Part shown: piece after piece, positions 34,399-42,279 of the stretch
Layout: each line of letters opens with the position of its first letter
How positions within the stretch are numbered: position 1 is the stretch's first letter
Source of the DNA: Nitrososphaeraceae archaeon
Lineage (GTDB): Archaea; Thermoproteota; Nitrososphaeria; Nitrososphaerales; Nitrososphaeraceae
Direction: 5' to 3'
DNA length: 53,139 nucleotides
Assembly: GCA_021325295.1 (NCBI GenBank)
Contig: JAJPHM010000036.1
Coordinates: forward strand, 1 to 53,139
Position numbers and translations under genes: made by a program
The notes under the pieces: model-generated
What the model saw: the letters and a program-made list of their open reading frames with translations, nothing else
Told to the model about the DNA's origin: nothing
Databases searched by the model: none

Positions 34399-34956
34399 TC
34401 ATTCATCAAACGTGATTGCTAGCAGAGTATCTGTTGCCTTGACCTCGACTCGCTTTACGAACAATTCGTTAAAGACACCTTCTAGCACTGTCTTGTAATA
34501 AAGTGACCAGTTTTCTCCGAAATCATGCGGAATGATGATAGTATGAGTTCTTCCGCTGACTTTATGATTTACTTCTACCAGCCAGTCCTTCATGCGAATT
34601 TCAAACCAGGCCAGAAATGATTCCAGATCAACTTTGCCTTCTACAAAGTAGGACATGTCAATAACTGCATTCTTGCCTATGCCTTTAGCTATCTTTTCAA
34701 TCTCATCCTTGCTCAGCCGCGCAAACATGTCTGCAACGACCTTTTTCGGGATCGTGACCATCCCGACTTTTGGCTGGAATATGTCCCATTCCGTATACCG
34801 CCTCAAGACATGGTTTATGTATGCGTTTAGAGTTGTCTGTTGGCGATCGGATTCTGAACGGAGCTTTTGCATCACTTTAGAGTCAAGACGAAAAGTCATC
34901 GTAACTGACTCTTTGCCTGTCTTTTCTCCCGGAACGCTGTAAAGCTGGTCTTTCAT
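34399..34956 (-). CDS. Ribbon-helix-helix-like protein with C-terminal ligand domain (paralogue of 52301-52855)
   Basis: A 185-residue protein. Residues 18-53 (SVTMTFRLDSKVMQKLRSESDRQQTTLNAYINHVL) look like a ribbon-helix-helix DNA-binding motif: strand with T-F-R-L, then two helices. It continues with RRYTEWDIFQPKVGMVTIPKKVVADMF and a C-terminal part ending SGRTHTIIIPHDFGENWSLYYKTVLEGVF. The gene at 52301 has the same architecture and shared landmarks (E-W, K-x-G-x-V-T, F-x-R-L, Y/H-x-I-x-H-D, W-S-L-Y-Y). The pair represents a small family likely to act as regulators; the C-terminal domain is not known to me. Confidence 0.72.
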   Translation of the reverse strand: MKDQLYSVPGEKTGKESVTMTFRLDSKVMQKLRSESDRQQTTLNAYINHVLRRYTEWDIFQPKVGMVTIPKKVVADMFARLSKDEIEKIAKGIGKNAVIDMSYFVEGKVDLESFLAWFEIRMKDWLVEVNHKVSGRTHTIIIPHDFGENWSLYYKTVLEGVFNELFVKRVEVKATDTLLAITFDE

Positions 34957-35327
34957 TTAATAGAACGCACCTACCTACTAGCCAAAAATTATGGCTGGCT
35001 GTCGTCATTTATCCTTTTAGTCTCTGAATGAGGCTTGGCTTCTGCGATAGCAGAATAGCAAAATCAAATGCGACATCTGAAGGTTACACTAAGCGTCATT
35101 TGCCAGTTGCCAGCGTGGTACGGATATCTTTGGTTGGCACAAGTCAATGTGCGTGTATTCAGACAGATGATTATAGACTCATTATGCGGTCAGAAATCGA
35201 TACAGACAATACCGAACAACTACAGATAGTGATAATTTAAAAGCATTTTTTCAAATGGAAGATAGGACAAGAGAAAAGAAAAGGAAGGTAGTAGAAAGCA
35301 GCCGCTTTGGCTAGCCGTCTACCACCA
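34957..35327. other. 370-bp gap without a recognised gene
   Basis: A plus-strand frame at 35028-35240 is open for 70 codons but has an unnatural composition and no promoter at the expected spacing. I see no RNA structure or repeat here. Confidence 0.35.
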
Positions 35328-37001
35328 TTATTTCACAGTTACGCTTCCTACCATGGTCGGATGCAGTTCGCAGAAGTACTGGAATGTGCCTGTTGCGTTA
35401 AATGTATGGCTGAATGTAGCTCCAGGTGTTATTATATGTGCATAGCCTGGAGACGAATTAAATTGGCTTCCCATGTTAGGGTCGTTTGGACCTGTACCTG
35501 ATGTTATAGTGTGTCCCTGGCTGTCATTGTTTGTCCATGTGACGGTGTCTCCAACACTGACAGTTACAGCATCTGGAGAGAATGCCTTGTCCGCCAGATT
35601 TGCAGCACCTGCAACAATCGATACATTCGTGGTGCTTCCTGAACTGGATGCTGTCGAGTTGGATGTGGTAGAATTAGATGTTGTCTGACTGGTTGTTGGC
35701 TGTGAAGAAGTCTGGTTGCTAGAAGAAGGTGTGCCTTGCAGCACATCAGACAGGCTGGCCTTCAGTGGTGTGCCCAAGTAGTATGGAACAGTGTCTACTG
35801 GAATACTGTTCTTTCCGGGTGGCGGGATTGCATTGGAAGGATTGTCATAGTTTGTCAACCCCAAGCTCTTTCCTGGTTCTCCGTCGGGCCCGTCCACAAC
35901 TACAAGCCCTGCCTGACCCTTAAAGAGCGAGGCATAGTCGTGGTTTACCATTGCAAATACTCCAGGGGTATTGAATACCACGTCAACAATTGCATCGTCT
36001 GATCCTCCAATGAAATATGTCTGCTTGCCGTATCCGTTAACTACCTGTCCATCAGTGATTCTACCTAGCTGCTCACCTACAATGTGGAAGTATACAGGAG
36101 CATCACCTACATTGAGAAGGAAGAACCTTACATGGTCGCCTTGCTTGAAGTGAAGAGGCATTGCACCCTTTGTCTTTGTGATTACAGGGTCATAGCCGAA
36201 TGGAATTCCGTTGATGGTTGTATATGTTGGCTGGTGATTGAACATCGCAGTCTGATCGTAATCTCCTGACTTTGTAATGTACCACTCTGAGAACACAAGT
36301 GCTACTTCCTTTGCGGCAGGGCTTATGTGCTTTCTCACCAAGCTGGTTGAGTTATTGCCATTGTCCTGCATCTGCCAGTCTGGATATCCGCTATATCCAT
36401 TCTTTGGATCAATTATGAAACCTCCGGCCATTCCAGAGAATACATGCTGATCCATGCCGATCACCGCATTTCCTTCACAGTGATACTTGAAGAATCCAGC
36501 ATTTGTGGCTACGAAGGTATAGGTTTTGTTCTGACCAGGACTTACGGGACCATAGTTTGGTACTGCGCTGATTATGGATGGGTGCATGTCTATGCTGTGG
36601 ATCATCTTGTTGCTCTTGTCATTTATCATGGTAATCTTGATCACATCGCCTTGGGTGGCTCTGAGAGTTGGAGCAGGTATTGTGCCGTTAAAGGTCATTG
36701 CATGAATTACATCCCCCTGTGGCAGTGTTACGTCCTCCTCTTTGGCAACCAGAGTTATCTGGTGAATTTGTGCTCCGGCCTGCACCATGGATTGTGCTTG
36801 TGCATCGCTGACTTGAGCAAACGCAGACGGCAGGGCAAAGCTCAGGTCAATAGGCTGTTGCATAGCTTGTTGCATGCCAGCGCTGGATTGAGAGCTGGCT
36901 GTTGTTTGCTGTGTTAGAACTGACGTTATGTTCAATGCAGGTGCAGTTATGAGTCCCAAAATGAAGACTGCTCCTACAACCGCAAAGAAAATTGGTTTCA
37001 T
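35328..37001 (-). CDS. nirK: Copper-containing nitrite reductase (NirK) with fused C-terminal cupredoxin
   Basis: Periplasm-side multicopper protein reducing nitrite to NO. 557 residues from the ATG at 37001, chosen because TTAAATAG (37024-37031) is 26 bp upstream. A signal/anchor helix (4-22) leads to two cupredoxin domains. Type 1 copper ligands: His135, Cys175, His186, Met191. Type 2: His140, His174 and the His of VFAMVNHDY. Catalytic Asp138 is present in HSIDMH. In the FHIVGEQLGRI segment, the position of the second catalytic His in bacterial NirK seems to be Gln. A Ser/Thr/Asn linker precedes a third cupredoxin with QGHTITSG and YFCELHPTMVG (His, Cys, His, Met), a built-in blue-copper electron donor. 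Typical of ammonia-oxidising archaea. Confidence 0.93.
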   Translation of the reverse strand: MKPIFFAVVGAVFILGLITAPALNITSVLTQQTTASSQSSAGMQQAMQQPIDLSFALPSAFAQVSDAQAQSMVQAGAQIHQITLVAKEEDVTLPQGDVIHAMTFNGTIPAPTLRATQGDVIKITMINDKSNKMIHSIDMHPSIISAVPNYGPVSPGQNKTYTFVATNAGFFKYHCEGNAVIGMDQHVFSGMAGGFIIDPKNGYSGYPDWQMQDNGNNSTSLVRKHISPAAKEVALVFSEWYITKSGDYDQTAMFNHQPTYTTINGIPFGYDPVITKTKGAMPLHFKQGDHVRFFLLNVGDAPVYFHIVGEQLGRITDGQVVNGYGKQTYFIGGSDDAIVDVVFNTPGVFAMVNHDYASLFKGQAGLVVVDGPDGEPGKSLGLTNYDNPSNAIPPPGKNSIPVDTVPYYLGTPLKASLSDVLQGTPSSSNQTSSQPTTSQTTSNSTTSNSTASSSGSTTNVSIVAGAANLADKAFSPDAVTVSVGDTVTWTNNDSQGHTITSGTGPNDPNMGSQFNSSPGYAHIITPGATFSHTFNATGTFQYFCELHPTMVGSVTVK

Positions 37002-37023
37002 TATTCTAGGGTCATGATATGTA

Positions 37024-37031
37024 CTATTTAA
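37024..37031 (-). promoter_or_regulatory. TATA box of nirK
   Basis: TTAAATAG on the minus strand, centred 26-27 bp before the ATG at 37001. Confidence 0.6.
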
Positions 37032-37094
37032 CCATTCTGGATATCTAATGATTGCATGCATCTAATCGCAGGTCTGGAAATGATAGAGCAATAG

Positions 37095-37205
37095 CTCCGG
37101 CTAGCCTCGGGTTGAATAACCCAACGATGCGAGCGAGGCAGAAGGGGGTTGAACAAGGCGATTTACGGCCACCCCTTCTACCGCGACTCTTGCAGCGTAG
37201 GTGCA
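37095..37205 (-). ncRNA. Candidate structured RNA upstream of nirK
   Basis: About 110 nt of GC-rich sequence with three consecutive stem-loops. (a) CTAC-C-GC (37178-37184) with GCGTAG (37195-37200). (b) AGAAGGGG (37140-37147) with CCCCTTCT (37172-37179), a perfect 8-bp stem with a GGC/GCC hairpin inside. (c) GCCTC (37104-37108) with GAGGC (37135-37139), enclosing GGGTT (37109-37113) and AACCC (37118-37122). Stems (a) and (b) share two bases. A minus-strand TATA box, TTTATAAC (37227-37234), lies 26 bp before the 5' end at about 37205. nirK has its own TATA box downstream, so this should be a separate transcript. No protein-like frame. Class unknown. Confidence 0.48.
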
Positions 37206-37226
37206 TCCAGACTGGATAATGTCATA

Positions 37227-37234
37227 GTTATAAA
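37227..37234 (-). promoter_or_regulatory. TATA box of the candidate RNA near nirK
   Basis: TTTATAAC (minus strand), predicting transcription from about 37205, the outer edge of the first stem-loop. Confidence 0.42.
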
Positions 37235-37377
37235 CAAGTAGCAAGCGATTGCAGTCATTGCTAATCTAATGCAATTAATTGCAATTTCCATGGCAAGATT
37301 GTTCAACTATAAACTAGAGCATTGCTGCCCAATTAGCTTATAATAACAGAAACAAAAGCGTATTATGTCAGACAAAC

Positions 37378-38466
37378 TTGGGTGGCACCGGTGTCTGTGT
37401 GATCGTGCTTATCGGCATGATTTTAGCAGGTTGCTATTGTCTGGACATATTAACATCCAAACCTTCATTTGCTGCTGGTTTTGGTGATACTTCCAGCAGT
37501 TTTGTTTTCATAAAGATGGTAACTGACGCAGATGGGAAAAAATACATAATCGGCGAGGTGAGCAACCCGGATATTCACAACAATATCATCTCTACTGTCT
37601 ACTTTAGCAAATCTAGCTACGATTCTGCCTATTATAGCAAAAGAATCGGCGTAGTTCCTTCAGGAATGGGAATTCCTTTCAAGATTCCAGTGCAGGTAGA
37701 TGGTGAGGAGCTGAACCTTTCAGATATTCACGTTATGTCGTTTCAAACGCTGGACAAACCAAATTCGATGCTCCTAGTTGACTATAACTCGTTGATCATG
37801 GATCCACAGACGCATGCAATATCTGGCATTCTAAATAACAAATCTCCATACAATAGCTTTGGGATAAAGGTATTGGCAATAGCCGTGGATAATCATTCTA
37901 ATTATCTGGATGTAGTCGAGAGCAAAACTATTGTCAGCCTTGCTGCAAACAAGTCAGCATCCTTTACTCTTGTCCCTATGAGTTCAATAGCAAATCAGGT
38001 AGTGTACTATAGTTGCTTTGCCCCGACATCGTCGGGATTGAATTACACTATCCCTGCAGAAAACGGCCAGAACCTGCAGCTTGAGGTCGGAGGCGATGCA
38101 GATATAGGAAATGTTCGGTATAATCCAAATACTCATACGGTAAACCTCAGCGCACGCGGAGTATTTCCTATGGGCGGGTTTGTAGATGCCATGATACTAT
38201 CTGGCCCTGACTCATTTATCAATTCAGACCTGGTTGTAAAGGTAGATGGTCGGAATGCCACGAATGCCATTTCTAGCCAGTGGATCGATGGCAGGGTCTA
38301 CAAGCATATTGAATTCTCATTTCCATATGGCGAAAATTCTGTCTCTATCCAGGCGGTTTCTACTGTGCCAGAGTTCCCGGCTCCTGCACCTGCCATGATG
38401 GCAGCATTTGGAGCTGTAATTGTGGTTTCGGCTTTATTTCTAAACAGGATTCGGTTCAATGATTAG
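37378..38466 (+). CDS. Exported protein with C-terminal PEF-type sorting tail
   Basis: A 362-residue surface protein starting at TTG. Residues about 6-33 are a signal peptide. The body is beta-rich (GEVSNPDIHNNIISTVYFSKSSY, AISGILNNKSPYNSFGIKVLAIAVDNHSNYLDV), resembling repeated Ig-like or FxLYD-like folds. The end VPEFPAPAPAMMAAFGAVIVVSALFLNRIRF has the PEF motif, a hydrophobic helix and basic residues, as in archaeosortase/PEF-CTERM-like tails. An upstream ATG at 37365 is out of frame. No archaeosortase gene is in the window. Function: cell surface, otherwise unknown. Confidence 0.72.
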   Translation: MGGTGVCVIVLIGMILAGCYCLDILTSKPSFAAGFGDTSSSFVFIKMVTDADGKKYIIGEVSNPDIHNNIISTVYFSKSSYDSAYYSKRIGVVPSGMGIPFKIPVQVDGEELNLSDIHVMSFQTLDKPNSMLLVDYNSLIMDPQTHAISGILNNKSPYNSFGIKVLAIAVDNHSNYLDVVESKTIVSLAANKSASFTLVPMSSIANQVVYYSCFAPTSSGLNYTIPAENGQNLQLEVGGDADIGNVRYNPNTHTVNLSARGVFPMGGFVDAMILSGPDSFINSDLVVKVDGRNATNAISSQWIDGRVYKHIEFSFPYGENSVSIQAVSTVPEFPAPAPAMMAAFGAVIVVSALFLNRIRFND

Positions 38467-38552
38467 CTGGTAGCTATTTTGCATCGGATGGTAAATGGTA
38501 AATCCAGACAGAGTAAAAATAAGAGCCCTCGAGAGCAATTACTGGCCAAGCT
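38467..38552. other. Short spacer
   Basis: Nothing visible apart from ordinary intergenic sequence between the convergent PEF-tail gene and the small minus-strand frame. Confidence 0.3.
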
Positions 38553-38714
38553 TCAATCAGTCATGCCTGCATAATTTCGAGCAGAAAAGTCCCCTTGACT
38601 TGGCAGACAGGTATTGACAAGCCTAAACTTGACAGCCCTTATCCGCTTTGTCTCGGGGATCTTTGCTTGCACCTTCATGTTTATTAGCAGCGAGTGAGAA
38701 TCTACCAAAATCAA
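38553..38714 (-). CDS. Possible small protein (53 aa)
   Basis: A 53-codon minus-strand frame starting at TTG, with natural composition (HSLLINMKVQAKIPETKRIRAVKF). CTTTTAGAG (38738-38746, minus strand) is centred 28 bp upstream, fitting the leaderless promoter rule. An internal ATG at 38678 would give 41 residues. No domain recognised. Further upstream the same frame stays open with a hydrophobic stretch but without a start codon, so it could also be the end of a decayed exported protein. Confidence 0.4.
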   Translation of the reverse strand: MILVDSHSLLINMKVQAKIPETKRIRAVKFRLVNTCLPSQGDFSARNYAGMTD

Positions 38715-38922
38715 TTTCCGGTCTGCTTTTGAATTGACTCTAAAAGAGCATACGGTTACTATAATTGAAAACAGTATTACTTTGCATTATACCAGTTGAT
38801 AACCACAATCATGGCTTTACCTTGTCGTATGACATTATTGCAAAACAAATTATGCTTTACAAAATGGAGCCTGTAGTAGAGGTGGTAGTTTGAGAGGCAC
38901 GCATAGATTAGATCTATCTTAC

Positions 38923-38930
38923 CTTAAATC
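38923..38930 (+). promoter_or_regulatory. TATA box of the zinc-ribbon microprotein gene
   Basis: CTTAAATC centred exactly 26 bp before the ATG at 38952. Confidence 0.55.
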
Positions 38931-38951
38931 TGACAAGGTCATAGATCAGCC

Positions 38952-39101
38952 ATGATAGAGGTTGACCAATCTTCTTTCAAACACTTCTCATGCCTAAAGT
39001 GTGGAGGCAAAGATTTCATTTTCTCGAACAATTACGGCATATGGACTCTAAAATGCAAAAGATGCAATTTTGGATACTATCAGGCAGAGGTAGAAATCTA
39101 A
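38952..39101 (+). CDS. Zinc-ribbon microprotein (49 aa)
   Basis: A 49-codon gene coding for a minimal zinc ribbon: Cys14-x2-Cys17 (FSCLKCGGKDF) and Cys35-x2-Cys38 (LKCKRCNFGYY), separated by 17 residues, with aromatic residues after each knuckle. The TATA box 26 bp upstream predicts a leaderless mRNA. Ribbons of this size occur as rubredoxin-like, ribosome-associated or transcription-factor-like proteins; the role here is unknown. It ends 63 bp before the next gene, which has its own promoter. Confidence 0.75.
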   Translation: MIEVDQSSFKHFSCLKCGGKDFIFSNNYGIWTLKCKRCNFGYYQAEVEI

Positions 39102-39164
39102 CTGGATGTGGTTAGAGAATCATCTGTTACAATCCTTTTAACCTTTTCCCTGTCGAGATTACCG

Positions 39165-39953
39165 ATGATAGACAGATTTGGCTCCGACCGACATATCATG
39201 ACATATCTGGCAACTTTTGTTGCAGGTTCTTTGCTTCTCTTCATAGGTGCACAGACAGCAAGCTACATGGCTTCTGCACAGATTGGTTCGTCAGGCGAGA
39301 TAACAAGTACAAACAGTACTGGAACTAACAGCACGACTACATCTAGCATGAGTAACAATACTTTGATGTCAAATGCTATGAACATGTCCTCCACCGCAAC
39401 CACGACGTCTACTGTAAATTACAATGGATCTATGATATCCCATGGATACCTTAGAGGGCTGATCTCCAATGTCCAGCTTAACAACAATAGCCAGCCGGCA
39501 TGGATCCAGAGTGGTTACTGGGCATTGAAGCCAGCAACAAATTCGTCGGGTAATGCCACCTGGTTCATGGCGCAGTTTGAAATGATCAAGCCAGACGGAA
39601 CTGCGATGCACACCCACACTATTACAAACTTTACCATGACAAATTCGTCAATGCAAGGCAACTCCACTTATGTCATAAATGGCACTGCAACAGTCTCTCT
39701 TATGGGCAACAATATACCGGATGTGCCTTTGACCATAAAAATAATGCATCAGAATCTGATAGCCCTGTGGATCGGACCGCAAGGGGTGAATGGGCATTTC
39801 GGCACTGGCCCCCTTTATGGGACGGTTCTGCATGGCAATGGGCTATTCATGCGGGGTTTCATGATGAAACATGGCGGCATGTGGAACGGTGCAACCGGCT
39901 CGGCCAATTCTGCATGGCAAAGCGGCCTCAACTCTGCAAACCAAGGATATTGA
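39165..39953 (+). CDS. Exported Ser/Thr/Asn-rich protein
   Basis: 262 residues from the ATG at 39165, set by a TTTTAACC element (39136-39143) about 26 bp upstream; a GTG at 39108 lies before the promoter. Hydrophobic signal segment at about residues 11-33, then a low-complexity Ser/Thr/Asn linker (about 38-82), then a beta-rich domain: GLISNVQLNNNSQPAWIQSGYWALKP, WFMAQFEMIKPDGTAMHTHTITNFTM, TVSLMGNNIPDVPLTIKIMHQNLIALWI. Many N-x-S/T sequons suggest N-glycosylation. His and Met clusters (TAMHTHTI, GGMW, MKHGGM) could bind copper. Function unknown; related proteins seem common in these archaea. Confidence 0.72.
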   Translation: MIDRFGSDRHIMTYLATFVAGSLLLFIGAQTASYMASAQIGSSGEITSTNSTGTNSTTTSSMSNNTLMSNAMNMSSTATTTSTVNYNGSMISHGYLRGLISNVQLNNNSQPAWIQSGYWALKPATNSSGNATWFMAQFEMIKPDGTAMHTHTITNFTMTNSSMQGNSTYVINGTATVSLMGNNIPDVPLTIKIMHQNLIALWIGPQGVNGHFGTGPLYGTVLHGNGLFMRGFMMKHGGMWNGATGSANSAWQSGLNSANQGY

Positions 39954-40247
39954 GTGAATCAATCAATCAATCAAAGACCAGCGTGTTGTGTTTCCAAAGT
40001 TCCTGCCAAAGATAGAGGCATGAACAGTCCTTTTATTGAAGTCTAGGACAGGCTCAGCATTAAACGGGCACGGTGTAAACGATTCGATGGCTACAGCAAG
40101 CCTAGCGAAGGGGGTTCGACTTCCCAAAGGTAAAGGAAGTTGCCGGCAGAGATAGAAGACAAGGCACTGATGGATGCTTCTCATACTTAATCAAGTCTAG
40201 CTAGTCGTCGTTATTCTTCCGGTGAATTTGGATCTGCCTCAGCATAC
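39954..40247 (-). ncRNA. Gap with a second, weaker RNA-like element
   Basis: On the minus strand, ACTTAATC-type TATA (40185-40192) would start a transcript near 40163. The segment to about 40060 has ACTTCC/GGAAGT and GGCT/AGCC stem-loops. Two words, AACGATTCGA (40078-40087) and GAAGGGGGTTC (40107-40117), resemble AACGATGCGA and GAAGGGGGTTG in the candidate RNA at 37.1 kb, in the same order. Stems are short, so confidence is low. The 73-codon frame crossing it on this strand looks spurious. Confidence 0.22.
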
Positions 40248-42011
40248 TCAGGGGCTTTCAATGTGAAATGTAATGATTTTCTCTCGGTTATCAACTGATA
40301 CTGCTATCCGATGTGAAGGCAACCCCCACTTCCAGAGGACCTTCCAGTGTGAATCGCCATCAAATACTGGCCTAGTATCTGAGGCGCAGTTTCTGTTCCC
40401 GTCAAGTGAGTAGTATACGAGGCAACCAAAAGTTAAAGTTTCATTCAGGTTTGACTGATATGCCTTGTCATTTTGTTCAGTTACGCCCAGCTGATAAAAG
40501 TTGGCATTGCCATACGGCGGGTTTGTCAGAGATTGAAGGGCAGTCATATTCAGAACACCTACGTTAAAGATGGGATTTTCTATTGCCGGTGCAGCGAATG
40601 TGCCAAACAGAGAGCCTGCACTGACAGAGGAGCTGTTATGACTGCTTTCCGCCATTACATCAGCAGTTCTATAGTACCATTGAACCATATGGTGTGTATC
40701 TGAACTCCATCTCATTCCGATTACAATATTGGTGACATTGGATGGAAGTGGCATGACATTCTGGTACATCTTTGATTCCCATGGCACGCCAGAACAGGCA
40801 ATATTCTGGTCACAGGTTTCCCATGCTCTTGCGACCAGATATTGCTTGCCTTCGGAGAATAGGACATCTGCCCTGTACCCATAATCAAGCCCATCTTTGC
40901 AGCAGTTGGGTGATTGCACCCCTATTCCAGCCAAAAGTGGGCTAGCCTCGGGAACTGATTCTAACTGTCGTTGCATTGCATTTCCGTATCCTATCTGAAC
41001 CTCAACGGCTTTGACAGAAAAATAATTAGCCGCATGGTATATCCCGCTGTAATATGTTGGCAGAGTGTCATCATCAGCATCACCTTTAACAACATCAGCT
41101 AACAGATTCATGGGTGCATCAAGGTATGGATGGACTGCAAAGATAAAGAAAAAGACCAAGGCGGTGGCGGATGCCAGGATTGCAGATTTGCTATTCTTAT
41201 CCTGTTGTCCTCCAGCCCTGTGAGAAAGCTTTCTGGAGACAGCCATAAAAGTCACCAGAGTAACAGGAAGCCCTGCTGCTAAAATCAGAGATGCAAACGG
41301 AATTTGTCCTTTATCGTGATGGAGTGGAAGAAATAGTAATGCCAGTATTGCAGGTGTTATTGCTGCACAGACAAGAGCAAATCTTGCCCTCCCGGTAAGT
41401 GCGGCTGCAGTTGCTCCTCCAATTACAAAAGGAGCTAGAGATGCAGATGCTAACAGAAGGATGTAGTTTGGGAGCGAAGCAGGTATACCAGAAACCAGTG
41501 CGACTGGGTAATACCCTGCAAAAATTGTGATGATAGAAGGGAAGAACAGTGCTGAAGCTGTGCTATCGCCGAGATTGACATTTTTCTGCTTTGCTGTACC
41601 TGAAAAGGCAAGTCCTACAAACAATCCAGTGCATGCAGCTGCAAATAGTAGCACCCAGAGCCGCAGCCATCCAAACCCATCAGGCCCTGAATAATAACAC
41701 TCACGGCTGTCACATATCTGATACAATACTGCTATGAGAATTACTATCGCAGCGGCTATGCCGGCAACCGGACACCCAAGATCCAGTAGGCGGCCCGATA
41801 CCCTGCTAATGAAGCCAAGCAGGGCTCCGATTGTCAGTAGCGATATGAGGAAGAACCACAGCCGGGCACCAGAATATGAAAAGAATACTGGATCTCTTTT
41901 GAGATAAAGATGAAAAGTATAGAGTTCAAAAATGTAAGGAACAATTATCATTGCTGCAAGTGCAGCCAACGCCAGCATCAGGCCAGAACGAGGGTGCAAA
42001 TCAGGTTTCAT
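40248..42011 (-). CDS. Large membrane protein with extracellular C-terminal domain
   Basis: 587 residues. The first ~310 hold about nine to ten membrane helices in pairs (for example LMLALAALAAMIIVPYIFELY, LWFFLISLLTIGALLGFI, VAGIAAAIVILIAVLY). The remaining ~270 residues are soluble, probably outside, with cysteine pairs (CCKDG, CDQNIACSG, CLVYY...NRNCASD) and aromatic-rich beta segments. No transport or catalytic motif is obvious. Several sequons suggest glycosylation. A conserved hypothetical of the lineage is my best description. Transcribed alone. Confidence 0.7.
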   Translation of the reverse strand: MKPDLHPRSGLMLALAALAAMIIVPYIFELYTFHLYLKRDPVFFSYSGARLWFFLISLLTIGALLGFISRVSGRLLDLGCPVAGIAAAIVILIAVLYQICDSRECYYSGPDGFGWLRLWVLLFAAACTGLFVGLAFSGTAKQKNVNLGDSTASALFFPSIITIFAGYYPVALVSGIPASLPNYILLLASASLAPFVIGGATAAALTGRARFALVCAAITPAILALLFLPLHHDKGQIPFASLILAAGLPVTLVTFMAVSRKLSHRAGGQQDKNSKSAILASATALVFFFIFAVHPYLDAPMNLLADVVKGDADDDTLPTYYSGIYHAANYFSVKAVEVQIGYGNAMQRQLESVPEASPLLAGIGVQSPNCCKDGLDYGYRADVLFSEGKQYLVARAWETCDQNIACSGVPWESKMYQNVMPLPSNVTNIVIGMRWSSDTHHMVQWYYRTADVMAESSHNSSSVSAGSLFGTFAAPAIENPIFNVGVLNMTALQSLTNPPYGNANFYQLGVTEQNDKAYQSNLNETLTFGCLVYYSLDGNRNCASDTRPVFDGDSHWKVLWKWGLPSHRIAVSVDNREKIITFHIESP

Positions 42012-42279
42012 TGGGAATCACAAGTCATTTCGTAATTAAGTGAATTTCAGAAAACTTTCTATGCTTTATTAATTGGCGCCCAGTTTTAACTGTCGTCCAC
42101 CACAAAGCTATCGCTTTTTCAAGCCATTTATGAGACGATTTCTTGTAAGGCCTTTAAATTCTCTGCATTGCGTTGATTATCCTATATGTTTTGCAATAAT
42201 TTGAATTGTATGTGGGAGATTGATTATCTGTGCAGCTTGTGCTCAAAACCCTTATTATCATAATATTACGTGAAAGAGT

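Noticed and set aside
35028-35240. 70-codon plus-strand frame
   Set aside because: Unnatural composition and no TATA box at the expected distance.
35473-36917. Several plus-strand frames antisense to nirK, up to 157 codons
   Set aside because: Shadows of the nirK reading frame; rich in Cys, Trp and Tyr.
40078-40130. tRNA T-arm-like GGGGGTTCGACTTCCC
   Set aside because: No matching acceptor stem, D-arm or anticodon arm could be found on either strand.
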